From Rhizophlyctis rosea (lineage: Eukaryota > Chytridiomycota > Chytridiomycetes > Rhizophlyctidales > Rhizophlyctidaceae), in assembly GCA_027596075.1 (NCBI GenBank), contig JADGJC010000261.1:1-52592 (forward strand): 52,592 nucleotides of DNA, read 5' to 3'. The position numbers and the translations under genes were made by a program. The stretch's first letter is position 1. The number at the start of each line of letters is the position of its first letter. The notes under the pieces were generated by a model, which was not told the origin of the DNA, ran no database searches, and saw nothing but the letters and a program-made list of their open reading frames with translations. Positions 24,193 through 35,150 of the stretch are shown piece by piece.

Positions 24193-26982
24193 ATGACCAT
24201 AGATACAGCAAAAGTGAAGCAGCTCTCTGCCAAGCACCCAAAGGCTCCCGTGTCATACACCTATGGCACGGCAGGGTTTCGTACAAAGTGCGTCGCTGAC
24301 CTACATTGACAAGGCTTCCCAACTAATGTCTAATTTCAGAGCCGACGTTCTGGACTCGGTGTTGTTCCGTGTTGGGTTGCTTGCCGTACTGAGATCACAA
24401 TATCACGGCGGTCGCACCATCGGTGTGATGGTTACCGCGTCGCACAATGCTGCCGAGGTATACGCTCGCTGGCATAGCTCGTAAGAATGCACCTGACATG
24501 ACAAGTTGACAGGACAACGGAGTGAAGTTGGTTGAGCCTTTGGGAGAGATGCTGGCGCAAAGTTGGGAAGTGTACGCAACAAACTTGGCGAATGCCGAGT
24601 CGGATGACGCGCTCATCGCCGCACTGGAGAGTGTCATCCAAAAAGAGGGAATCAATACCACTGTGCCCGCGAACGTCGTTGTGGGACGAGATACTCGGTA
24701 TGCTGGATCAAAGAGCTCCTCAATTTTGCCGTGCTCACACCTCTCTAGACCGAGTGGTGAAGCCCTGGTCGCTGCAGTGAAGGACGGCGTTGCCGCACTT
24801 GGTGGCAAATTGACAGATTTCGGAATTCAAACTACTCCTCAATTGCACTACGTAACGCGTTGCATCAACACTGAAAACACCCCAGAAGCGTATGGGGTGC
24901 CTACCAATGATGGATATTATGCGAAGCTTGCCGCGGCATTCAAACGGATCGTGGTAAGTTGAGACCCACTGACAAATCCAGAACTCTCTCCGTTCTCAAA
25001 GTTTGCCAGTCAGGGAAGCCGCGATTGCCAATGCTTCACGTGGATGCCGCCAACGGTGTTGGTGCTGTTGCTCTCCGAGGTCTAGCTATGGCCATCGGTA
25101 CTGAATATCTCGCTGTCAACATCCACAATGACGACGTGCAGAATGCTGCAAAACTGAACTATGACGTATGTCTTGTCTGCATTACATCCCAAAAGACGCA
25201 TGATCTAAGTCCTTCAAAGGCTGGTGCAGACTTTGTCAAAGTGAAACAACGGGAACCCGTTGGACTGAAACTAGTTGCCGGCGAGAACTATGCTTCTTTG
25301 GACGGTGATGCGGACCGTATTGTTTTCTACTATGCAGACCAAGGTTTGTGGTACTTCCTCATTCCTGAACGCGTCCTGTTGGATTCCTGACCCCATGGTC
25401 CCATGCAGCCGGACACTTCAAGCTTTTGGATGGCGACAAAATTGCTACTTTGGCGGCAGGCTTTATTATGGATCAGGTGAAGGCCGCCAATGTCACTATT
25501 GATGGTGCGCCGATCAAGGTCGGATTGGTCCAAACGGCATACGCAAATGGTAGTTCGACTGCCTACGTGAAGGAAGTCCTGGTGAGTATGGAATTTTCTG
25601 GTATCTTCACCGTATCAGCGATGAACTCAACTTGCTTCAGCAAGTCCCTGTTGTGTTCACCCCGACCGGAGTCAAACACCTTCACCACGCAGCGGAGGAA
25701 TTTGATGTTGGAGTGTACTTCGAAGCCAACGGTCACGGCACCGTGTTGTTCAGCAAGGCCGCCATCGAGGCTTTCCATAAGGCAAATGGGTAAGCGGATG
25801 CGAGCATCTGAGCAATGACACACTTCTTACCAATGTCTGTTAGCACGACGGATGCTGAACGGAAAGCCCTCGACATTTTGCGGGGGCTTACGGACGTGAT
25901 CAACCAGGCTGTCGGAGACGCGCTGTCCGACCTGCTTTTGGTTGTTGCAATCTTGGTCAACCAACAACGCACATTTGCCGATTGGGATTCTGCTTACACT
26001 GACTTGCCGAGCAGGCAGGAGAAGGTCAAAGTATGTGACGTCGCGGCGATCTGCAAAAGGGTGGATCATCTTCTGACAACCGGATAGGTGGCACGCCGAG
26101 CCGATTTCGTTCCCATCAAGGCGGATACGGAACTTGCCAAGCCGGACGGATTGCAGGCGAAAATCAACGCCGAAGTCGCCAAGTTCCCCAAGGGGCGCGC
26201 TTTCGTGCGGTGAGTAGCAATGGTTTGTAAATTACGCATGACTTGACTAAACCGCAAGTGCAGACCTTCTGGCACGGAGGATGTTGTGCGCGTTTATGCC
26301 GAAGCCGATACAAGGGACCATGCCGACCACCTCGCCAAAAATCTTTGCGATATCGTAGCCAGAGATTATGGTGTGAATGCCCATCATCACTCATCAGGCA
26401 TGCAACATTTCGAGAAGGGCTTGGTACCTTTGCAAGCTGGCACTTTGAACGGCTCTGGCTTGCGCGTTTTGATTGGCAAGTATTGCGTTCGGAGGTTTCC
26501 TTTCAATATGTGCGGAAATTTCCTCTCAGGAAGTCAACTGCTGACACTCATCTGCAGTCCACACCCGGTGGAACCTTCCCATCGTCGAAGCCCTCTTGGA
26601 AGGCGCCCGCTCTACTCTCCATGACCTTAACGTAAAAGACATCACCATTCAATCCGTCCCAGGATCCTACGAACTGCCCTTCGCGGCCCAATCCCTCATC
26701 CGCCAATCGAGACCTAAATACGACGCCGTGATCTGCATCGGTGTCCTCATCAAGGGCTCGACAATGCACTTTGAGTACATCGCTGACGCGACGTCACAGG
26801 GGATCATGAGGGTCGGGCTCGATGAGCACGTTCCCGTCATCTTTGGAGTTTTGACTTGTTTGACGGAAGATCAGGCTTTGGAGCGGGCGGCTCTTGGGAA
26901 GGGTGCGAACAAGGGGCATAACCATGGGACGGACTGGGGTCAGGCTGCTGTTGAGATGGCTTTGTTGAACAAGGGAAAATAG
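24193..26982 (+). CDS. Phosphoacetylglucosamine mutase fused in frame to lumazine synthase
   Basis: Twelve exons: 24193-24287, 24340-24457, 24513-24697, 24749-24953, 25010-25165, 25220-25343, 25409-25581, 25641-25789, 25844-26030, 26088-26209, 26264-26475, 26558-26982; 716 aa. Residues 1-550 are a full AGM1/PCM1: phosphoserine loop TASHN (Ser66), metal loop DGDADR (281-286), sugar-phosphate loop RPSGTED (505-511). It converts GlcNAc-6-P to GlcNAc-1-P for chitin and glycan synthesis. Residues 551-716 are a full RIB4, the penultimate riboflavin enzyme: VHTRWN (576-581), [21 protein letters not shown] with catalytic His646, and [14 protein letters not shown]. No stop codon lies between them; Met551 (26400) could start a separate RIB4. 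Exon 11 carries both the mutase end and the RIB4 start. Confidence 0.9.
26476..26557 (+). other. GC-AG intron in the lumazine synthase part
   Basis: The donor reads ATTG|GCAAGT and the acceptor CTGCAG|TC. Splicing here yields LRVLIVHTRWN, the conserved start of lumazine synthase. No nearby GT donor keeps the frame. It is the only intron inside the RIB4 part. Confidence 0.85.
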
Positions 26983-27317
26983 GAGGTCCCTATAGTTGAA
27001 ATTTATGTATGTCTAAGAGCCTGCGACCCAGTACATACGAGTGTTTTTGGAGGTTTGTAAAGGGTTTCATGATTGAATGTTGGAGAGTATGAAATCTCTC
27101 GTCTGCGCCAAATCACCTAAATGTTCATAATGTGCGTCTACACGCATGCCCGGTAGCGCTGTTTCACTTTGGACCTCTCAGTCTTTGTCTCTTTCCGACA
27201 TCGCTGCGCATGCAGCTCATTTCCGATCACTCAGCGAGCCATGAGTCCTAAATCTGACAATGACGAGAATGACCATTGTCGATGAACAACACCTGTCAAT
27301 AGACTCAAGAGACTTTC
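26983..27317. other. Intergenic, convergent 3' ends
   Basis: This 335-bp gap lies between the stop codons of the fusion gene (+) and the formyltransferase gene (-). It should hold both transcript ends. I see no gene or repeat. Confidence 0.5.
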
Positions 27318-28822
27318 TCAAGCACCGAATCGGTCCTTTCCCGACTTCGGCATGTATCCATTATAGAAATTCTTGATGTCCAAGTCCCGCTTCTGATCCA
27401 CCTTCACTGCTGTACAGCCAATCCAACCGTCCGAGCATTTCACATACAAGATCGGCGACTTCTTCACGGCATGCAGTGTCCCTGGTTCCGCATTCTCCAC
27501 AGGTACCGTATGTCGACCGGGGTCGTTGATGGGATCAACGAACGACAAAAGTTTAATGCGTTTCCCTCGAAAGGTTGTTTCTAGCGGTACCTGAAAGATG
27601 ACTTGTTGACATACACAGAAAAGGTACGATTGCGAAGAGACTTGTACCTTATATGCAATCGCACGATGTCTTCTAAAAACGTCTTCGACTGACATTTCAC
27701 TCCAATTGACTTCGCCAAATGTTCTCGAAATCTTGGGCGCGTAGGCTACGTTTTCGTCCGTTTGGACAATTGCGTGCTCCTGCGCGAGCAGGTCAGCCCG
27801 CCGCGTCATTCTTACTTTACCAACATCAAAACATTGCATTTGCTCAGCGCACCTTATGGTACTTCAAATTTTTCAGGACTGTGAGTGCATCCTCAGCTCC
27901 TTGTGCGGCGAGCCGATCATGTAAGTCTTTGTAATAGACCCTTTCTGGCACTTTCTGCCTTTTGGTCAGCATGGGGTCAGAAATGCAATGGCAGTGAGTC
28001 TTACCATATGTGACTGCAAGAGGATGCGCCCCGCATCGAAAGCATCATAATGTAGTTCGATTATGGAGACTCCTGCCTCCTTGTCGTCATTCAATATAGT
28101 ATGCTGGATAGGTGCTGCTCCGCGGTATCTGTCGCAGCTTACTTAGAACGCGCTAACGTGATCATGCATACGCAAAATGGTTACTTCGGAAGGAGTGAAG
28201 GATGGACATTGAATGCGCTGGATGGGAAGGTTCTGATCAGGTCGGAAGGAAGGAAGTATCGGAACGAAACGACAATTGCCACGTCGAAGGGTTTTTTGCC
28301 AGCAGAAGTCTCAACTTCTGGGGCCTGTATAGTCGTCAGCCTTGTTTGTAAACAATGCACGTCTGGATGCTTCCTTACTTGCCAACCTCTAAGCGTCTTT
28401 GGCGGCGCTGTATGTACAGGGAGCTTCTTGCGGAGTGCAAATCTCTTTAGCGGGACTAGTTCCATTAACACATGCGTCGTTGATTAAGTGCATAGTTCAT
28501 TTTTACCTGGAACATCTCTATCCTTATTCCGAGTGTCAGGTGGAGTGACCACCTCCAAAGCCGATATTAGCTTCTCCCCCGTTTCTAGTCTGCAATCTGG
28601 AAACGGTGCAGTGAATTCGCAGCACTCTCTAAGTAGAAAAAGTGGGCATTCTGATGTACCATTGTCCTTTTCGCGCACCAGACGATCCAAACACGCGATC
28701 GAAAACTCGTCGGACCCAAAGAACAACACGTTGTATAATCTTCGACTAGTGGTCACAACCAATGGCCGGTATATATTTCTGGTGCTTCTGGCTGTAACTA
28801 TGCTTGCTCGACAGAGTAACAT
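27318..28822 (-). CDS. FMT1: Methionyl-tRNA formyltransferase, mitochondrial
   Basis: Six exons: 28822-28507, 28455-28185, 28128-28005, 27954-27853, 27779-27648, 27590-27318; 405 aa. It formylates initiator Met-tRNA for mitochondrial translation using 10-formyl-THF. The first 30 residues are Arg/Ser/Thr-rich, fitting a presequence, followed by the Rossmann start [12 protein letters not shown]. The catalytic core is [18 protein letters not shown], its Asn and His being active-site residues, then a GVSIIEL strand. The C-terminal tRNA-binding domain begins near [15 protein letters not shown]. Between the first strand and EVVTPPD lies an in-frame stretch of about 27 residues not typical of the family; either an insertion or a missed intron. 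Confidence 0.92.
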
Positions 28823-29157
28823 TGCTTGAAGTTTATGAAAGTTGGAACTGGTTTGACCTTTTAGAAAATCGGGATGGGTGAAGAAAAGCAAAGGAGGGTC
28901 GACTGAGGAGCGGGAACGCGTTGGGCCAAGGCCTAGCAAGCCCGTGGCACCGGCCTCAGGCCCGGCCCCAGAAGTCGACTTCGACTCTCAGATCCGCGCA
29001 GTTTGCCACAACTCGCAAACATCTTTCCTCTCACTCATCGCTCAATACAACGGAGTACAGTATTTTACCTGACAGCGCTGAGGACATCACCGGAATACGT
29101 ATATACTTCCCGGCAGTGACCACTTCATAGCATTTCACGTCTTATTTTCGGCACATA
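28823..29157. promoter_or_regulatory. Divergent promoter, FMT1 / BET5
   Basis: This 335-bp gap separates two divergent start codons and must contain both promoters. A GC-rich GGCC-containing patch lies near 28925-28975. No defined motif was recognised. Confidence 0.5.
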
Positions 29158-29829
29158 ATGACTGTAAGCTCAAAATGACCATCCTGCCCAAGGTGTTCCG
29201 CACCGTGTTACGTACCATCTCTGACGTACTTGCCAACAGATCTACAACATATGGATATTTGACCGCCACTGCCAATGTATCTTTCATGAGTCTTGGAACC
29301 GACGGGTACAAACGGCAACGACACCCACAACCGCCTCCACAACGGCAGACGGCAACACCGACACCTCCGCCAACCCAGCACCCTCCGCAGGAGGACTGGT
29401 CGGCACAGTAGGAGGACTCGCTTTCGAAGAAGAGGCAAAACTGGTCTACGGTGTCATTTTCTCATTGCGAAATCTGCTATCGAAGCTTAGCAACAAGCCT
29501 GGGTAAGTTGGGAGTTCGCGTCGGGACAAAATCCTCTTCTACCTTTCACAGCAAATGACTCTCAAATCCCCAGAGCTGAAGGCTTCACATCCTACCGAAC
29601 AAACGTTTACAAACTAAACTACTTCGAAACCCCAACCGGGCTCAAATTCGTAATGAACACCGACCCAACAATGGAGGGCATGCGGGAGGCGTTGCGATTA
29701 GTCTACGCAAACATTTACATAGACTACGTTGTCAAAAACCCACTGGCCAAAACTGAAGGACAAATCGACAACGACCTTTTCAAAACCGCTCTTCAGAAGT
29801 TCATTAGAGGAATACCCGGGTTCGACTAA
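29158..29829 (+). CDS. BET5: TRAPP complex subunit BET5 / TRAPPC1
   Basis: Three exons: 29158-29163, 29240-29502, 29574-29829; 174 aa. The first coding exon carries only two codons (Met-Thr) before a GTAAGC donor, which yields the family start MTIYNIWIFDRHC. BET5 is a longin-fold core subunit of TRAPP, the Rab1/Ypt1 exchange factor for ER-Golgi traffic. Further family signs are KLVYGVIFSLRNLLSKL, FTSYRTNVYKLNYFETPTG, FVMNTDP and the final IYIDYVVKNPL. A low-complexity insert rich in Thr, Ala, Asn and Pro (about residues 25-58) sits in the first loop, where some fungal BET5 proteins also expand. Confidence 0.94.
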
Positions 29830-31116
29830 ACTGGTGCAACATGACCGATCTTTGGACGAGACGTAGATATTGCGACGTGCTGTAACATACACCCTTATAT
29901 ACCCTAATTGTGCCACGCCCTTCGATTTCTTGCAACCCGATGGGAATAGTTGAGATGACCGAGCGTTTGCATACAAAGCGTGAGATTCATTTGGACACAT
30001 TGAACTCCAACTATGCGTTACCTATTAGAACGGGTATTGCATTATCGGTGCTTCCATCTGTCTTAAAAGGGCCGGGGACCGTCCACCTTTCGCTTCGTGA
30101 AGCAGCAGGTGGGCAATAGCAAAGCTCGAACTGGTAGAAGTTGCTGTCGATGGCGGCTCTGCTGTATTCCCATAAAGGAACTCGTGGCTGCTTGTCAGAG
30201 ACCCATTGTGCTTGTCGAAATTGTGCTAAAGGTAGTGGTGAAATTGTTGGGATTGAAATGCTTGTTGGACACCAAAATCCAAAAGTCATAGGGCTCCTTT
30301 ACACCCGCACCGCGCTTGGGCAAAGAAGCTCGACCTAACTTGGTAGTGATGGCGGCGTTGGCACAACGGGGGCAGGCTGTTAGCGACCTGTAAAAAGGAT
30401 ATTCAGGCATGGGAGTGATGGATTCAACGCTCATTGAGAAACCCTGATGCCAAAGATCCCAATGCAAGGACGAGAGTCGTTGCAAGCAGATGAAAAAGAA
30501 TGGATTGAAGGCGCGCAATTCGAACCGTCAGACTGTCAACACATTCTCTTCAAGCACATGTATTTGCAAGTTGATATACAAGAACCGCCATACTACACAA
30601 GCTACTACATATGCTCCCCTCTGCCTTTTCCTGACTTGGGACAGGCACATGTCGCAGTGACATATGGTGGCATTAGAGTAGACGTCGCGTGGACCCAAAA
30701 GCCCAAAATTCTGAGGTCGCTGATGGATTCTTCCTAACACCACTTATTTCGTCAACAGCCCATGAACAGGGAACCTCTATCCGAACCGAAGTTCAGGTCC
30801 TGGAGTCTTTACCCGTTGACAGGCCCCCAAGAGACCAAGTGGCCCCTTGAGAAGATTAACGCTTTCAGTGGGAAGGAAGGTACCATAGCTACTCAAAACG
30901 CGCGTGCTAAAGAATGAGCAGGGTGAAGGGGGTTGCCGTGCCTTTTATGGAGTTTGGTCTTGGGAAGGATTCGCGTATGTGTTACACCTGGCTAAGCCAC
31001 ATCAGCCACACCAACAGGATGCGGCCAGACGAACGAATGTGGGGTTGCCTCTCGGTCTTCTCCAGCTCTTCCCTCCATCTTGCAACCCATTCATTCTAGA
31101 TCACTTATCTGAAACG
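29830..31116. other. Intergenic, no confident gene
   Basis: This 1.29-kb stretch lies between two plus-strand genes. Minus-strand open segments of 70-107 codons occur around 30011-30520, one with a CPRC motif, but they do not join into a model with consistent splice sites. The p24 promoter should be at the right end. No repeat was noticed. Confidence 0.4.
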
Positions 31117-32049
31117 ATGTGGTGGGGGCAGCTTACAACGTCAAGTGGTGGGGCCGCTTTGTGGCTGTTGCTCGTATCCATAGTGCTCTCAGTCCCCCGG
31201 GCATCCGCTTACAACGCTTACTCGGTCATCGTGCCCGCCAACAAGAAAGAATGCTTTTACGAAACTTTGGAAAAGGACGACCGGCTGGACTTGAGCTTCC
31301 AAGTCGGGGACGGCGGTAACCTGGATATTGACTTCTGGGTAGGAGCTTCGCTTCAAGAGTCCGGACATTCAAACCGATTGCTCAGCGCGCCGTCGCGCCA
31401 CCCTTTTTACAGATCACAAATCCCGAAGACCGCCTTCTCTTCAGCGTGTTCAAGAAGTCTACCTCCTCCTTCGGTTTCAACGCGGATTCTACCGGAACAT
31501 ACGTATACTGCTTCGGAAACCAAATGTCTTCGCACACGGACAAGGACGTGACTTTCACTGTTGCCGGACCGGACGAAATTATCAAATTGCAGGAGAGATA
31601 CCAAATGCCTGACGATGGTACATACGAGACCGATTTACCCTTTAACGCATTCGGTATGCATATGCGCATTAATCCGTGAACTTCTTATCAGATGCACATG
31701 AGCCACTGGCGCAAGAGATTACGACTCTGGCGAATGCACTGCAAGCGATTGAGGATGAGCAGGCATATATGAAGAACAGGGAGGCTGTACATCGTAGAAG
31801 TATGTTTTCGTTCGTTCCTGAACCTCAGAACTGCATTTACTGACGTTGCTGATCTCACAGCGGCCGAAAGCACGAAGAGTCGAGTCGTTTGGTGGTCCTT
31901 ACTGCAGTCAACTCTATTAATTGGAGTTTGCTTTTTCCAAGTTAACTATTTAAAGAGGTACGGGTCTCCTGTCTGTCTCTCTGCAAGCCTTCTGTTCTGA
32001 AATGCGTCGCTTACTCCGCAGGTTCTTCGAAGTTAGGCGCATGGTATGA
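31117..32049 (+). CDS. p24 family (emp24/gp25L) ER-Golgi cargo receptor
   Basis: Five exons: 31117-31338, 31413-31617, 31692-31799, 31861-31957, 32022-32049; 219 aa. A signal peptide (hydrophobic stretch ALWLLLVSIVLSVPRASA) precedes the GOLD domain, with KKECFYETL and the conserved Cys pair (ECFYE and YVYCFGN). A coiled coil follows (ITTLANALQAIEDEQAYM), then one membrane span after STKSRVVWWS and the cytosolic tail YLKRFFEVRRMV. The tail holds the FF pair used for COPII binding and a dibasic motif as in TMED2/EMP24. The donor at 31618 was chosen over a later one that would leave a 38-nt intron. It packages cargo into ER-Golgi vesicles. Confidence 0.94.
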
Positions 32050-32390
32050 TGTAACATGAACATGTCTTCCGTGAATACCATATATCCGGGGGAGTAGTTA
32101 CAAAGCCAAAATGATCGTGATGGAAAGCTGGGTCAGAAGTGCATCAGATGAAAGATGAAATATGACGCATGCCCGATGTGGTGCCTGTGACAACCCATTT
32201 CATAGCACACAGCACACAGCACAGAAGGTTTCGAAAAACGCCCTGTACGATGGAACATCACCATCATATGCATGGCGTATCTGAGATTCAGCGGAGACTC
32301 CAGGTTGCGCCATGTCAGCCAACACGCCAAATTCTCCTTCTTTCGATCGATGATGGTATGACAGTCTTAATTAATATAAATATTTACATT
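32050..32390. other. Intergenic, convergent 3' ends
   Basis: This 341-bp gap lies between the p24 and bL17m stop codons. I see no gene. There is a short AGCACAC tandem near 32208. Confidence 0.5.
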
Positions 32391-33428
32391 CTACAGCTTC
32401 AACTTGCCGAAGAGCTTGCTTAGCGTTCCCTTCTCTTCCTTCACTTCCGGCTCTGGCGGCTTCTCCTCCTCCACCGCCTTCTCACCTTCCTCTACCGCCT
32501 GTGCCTCTTCCCAATATCTCTTCCCATCCCGCACTAATGCTTCCGCTCGTTTTGCTACATCAATCAACTCCGTTCGCCGACTCTTCCCCTCACCGTCCTT
32601 CAGCCCCCGTACGAGTTCCTTCATATCCCACCCCAACTTCTCAAATTCCTCCTCCACCGCCCGTCCCCTCTCCCATCCCGCCATGCCGTCCCTATACCTA
32701 TCCCTAAGATTCTTAAAAGACTTCTCCTGCATCGCCAGCTTCATCGCATCCCGCCCATTGAGGTCGTATCGCTGATTGAACTGCACCACGTCCCGTTCCT
32801 CTCCCGTTACAGGATCCTGTATCGTCGTCCGTTCTACGCGATACAGCTGTCCCCGAATGGCCTCCAACTTCTCTTCAATTTTGGAAAGACCTAATCTTCC
32901 CAGGTGGTTGAAGACGTCTCTTCTGTTTCCGATAAGTTCGACTATGGCTTTGCGTCGGAAATCTGTTCCTTGTGGGTTGTTACCGAAGTTGTGGATGCGG
33001 ACGTAGTTATTGTCTATGTTTGCGTAGCGTGCAGCGAGGGGGCCGAAGAGCTTTGGTAGGGTTACTTTTGGTTTCTATATTGCGTGGAAGTAAGGTTTCG
33101 TCGGCGGGTCGAGTGCATTTGCCACAGTTTTAGGTACTCACGTCAACAAATCTGGAAGCCATTTTGAAGCCCCACGGGTCGCCCTTCTTCGCATACTCAA
33201 TCACCTATAGATAGTCACGTCAGTTTTCTTTCTGTATAGACGTCTGAGAGTGGCATGTAAAACTCCTCGCACCTTGTTAGCATGATATTGAATATAGGTA
33301 GCCCTCGCGCGAGTGGTCTGGATAAGCTCGTGGTCGAAAAGTTCTCCCAAGTATATCCGCCCCATTTCGGACCTGCGCAGAGGGCTCCCACCGAACTTCT
33401 TTTGCCATGCTCGCCTGCCGTGCTTCAT
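32391..33428 (-). CDS. MRPL17: Mitochondrial ribosomal protein bL17m
   Basis: Three exons: 33428-33273, 33204-33142, 33074-32391; 300 aa. The N-terminal 110 residues are a clear bacterial-type L17: MKHGRRAWQKKFGG, a DHELIQTTRARA helix, VTLPKLFGPLAARYA and the DFRRKAIVEL strand. The protein would sit in the mitochondrial large subunit near the exit tunnel. As in other fungi the protein is extended: the C-terminal 150 residues are charged, with predicted helices and a Glu-rich stretch. There is no obvious cleavable presequence, which is common for this protein because the basic L17 start can act as one. Confidence 0.92.
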
Positions 33429-34129
33429 GGTGACAACAAATTGGTGACTGCGGAGTGGACGAGATCACGCGGAAATGTCAATAAAATGTTTACCTTCAAT
33501 TTTGGAACGGTGGAATTGAATGGTGTTGAGTCTGTGCCAGCCACATCAACGTTGACTCATCGTGACCAGTCAATTACATAATCATGTTGGCGCCCTAAAT
33601 CTCCTATATAATGGCCGGGTCTCTCCCTTACGCTTCTCACTTGACACCGCTCTTTGCAGAGAGTCTTCCCCTTACTCCCTCCCCCCTCTCCCTTCCCTTG
33701 TATTTTGCTGTGTCTACCCTGCGTGTTCTCCCCCCACTAGGTAAGTCCTCGTCATTTCTAATACGTGTAATTCTCGGTGCGGAGCTCTGCTGGTGTGAAA
33801 CCGGCCCCTGGAACTCGTAGTCTACCAGACTCGGGAACTTGCCTTATCCTCTTTTTGGGGAAGGTGACGACCCGTACGGCCATTATTGGGCTGACGGGGT
33901 ATGCAGGGGTGGATGTGCGGTCCATGAGCAGAGCGGGTCGTTGGAGCACTGAATGCACTGATTTCTTTCGGCGTTTGTTTTTGAATAGACCGAACGTCAA
34001 GTATTACTTCCGAGAAACACACTATGTAGTCATCCGTGCGGGAGAGAGTGAACGACCCTTCGGACCGCAAGGGGTATGCATGTCTAATCATACAATCAAC
34101 GAGAATTCGCTCCTAATATATTTCTTCTT
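33429..34129. other. Intergenic, upstream of bL17m and of the HAM1-like relic
   Basis: This 700-bp stretch has a TATATAA word near 33605 and a long C/T-rich tract (33655-33740) ending in CACTAG|GTAAGT, which looks like a promoter and 5' leader with a donor site. It may be what remains of the 5' end of the pseudogene to its right. No intact frame was recognised. Confidence 0.4.
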
Positions 34130-35150
34130 CGGAATAGACGCTCCAAAACAAGTCCGAGTTTCGGCAAGCTTTCGGTGCTCTCACCTCCCTTCATCGAGAA
34201 TTGAGCACCAAGGCTGCCGAACGATCGTCCAGAAGGTCCCGAATGCTCCCACGGACCCGAAGCAATTGGAGACTACCGAAGAGGCTCACCTTGGCGCCCT
34301 CAACACCAAGAAGTTGATCAAGAACTTCGCTAACAGCATGTCTATTGACCCCTCATCCCCTCCGTCACTGGCTTTGCCCACAAGGCTCGCTCTGACAAGG
34401 ACCTGATTATCTTCTGGACCGATGTCAGCAACTACATCACCAGCTTCTCAAAGACCCCGCCTACACTGACCAATCCAACTATGAGAAAACTGCCCGAGAT
34501 CTTGTCGTCCGCGGTGGCAAGGGTCTCTCCAAGTATAAATAGCACACCCAGAAGATCACCTATGAGGCCTCCAACTTCGTCGACGGCTTGGCTTCTGACC
34601 GTACCACCCAGAAGCTCGCTGCCGACCCGAACGCCATCTTTGCCGACTTGTCCCTGAACAAGTGTGGCAAGCCTACCTTCAAACACGAGTCGCTCTGTGA
34701 CCTTGCCAAGATCCTTCCTGCCATTGCAGGCATGTTGCCTTACTTGCCCATCCCCGCACCGAAATTGACGATGGTACTTACCTAATGATCTTGGACAACA
34801 TCCTCCTCCACTGCACCATCCTTCCCAAGTACGTGCGCATTGTAAATGACACCACCGCCGATGCGACGCAGAACGACCCCAAGGAGCAGCTCAACTTCAA
34901 CATTTACTTGGATGTTGTAAGGTTCTTGCAGTACGAGTTGTACATGCTGTCGTTCTTAAAATCATCCATCAACCTTCCCTCACCACAGCCCCCACATCGA
35001 GGCCGTGGGGATTACAGGTGCGTATGTCTGGTGCATGTGACAGAGCGGAAGGTCCAAGTGTCGCCAATGGTGCTGCTCAAGCCCATTTGCCTGTCCCAAA
35101 CCAGGAAGGAAGACAGCGGCACCGTTACAAAACTTGACAATCTTTCGGTG
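34130..35150 (+). pseudogene. HAM1-like (DUF4449 type) protein pseudogene
   Basis: Segments of one protein appear in order but in changing frames. They include KSEFRQAFGALTSLHREL, then HLGALNTKKLIKNFANSMS, TGFAHKARSDKD, YTDQSNYEKTARDLVVRGG, YEASNFVDGLASDRTTQKL, NAIFADLSL, GKPTFKHESLCDLAKI, LPYLPIP, then LDNILLHCTILPKYVRIVND. This is the pattern of the HAM1-like C-terminal domain found in many fungi, a membrane or lipid-binding type fold of unclear role. The reading is broken by several frame changes and by an in-frame TAG near 34540. Too many breaks occur without splice signals for an intact gene. The 3' end is uncertain. Confidence 0.75.

Noticed and set aside
30904..31551. 215-codon plus-strand frame
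   Set aside because: Its right half is simply the p24 exon 1 frame read through intron 1; the left half is 5' sequence before the p24 signal peptide.
33777..34406. 209-codon plus-strand frame as an intact gene
   Set aside because: Only its last third carries HAM1-like sequence, which continues in other frames beyond the stop; better explained as part of the pseudogene.
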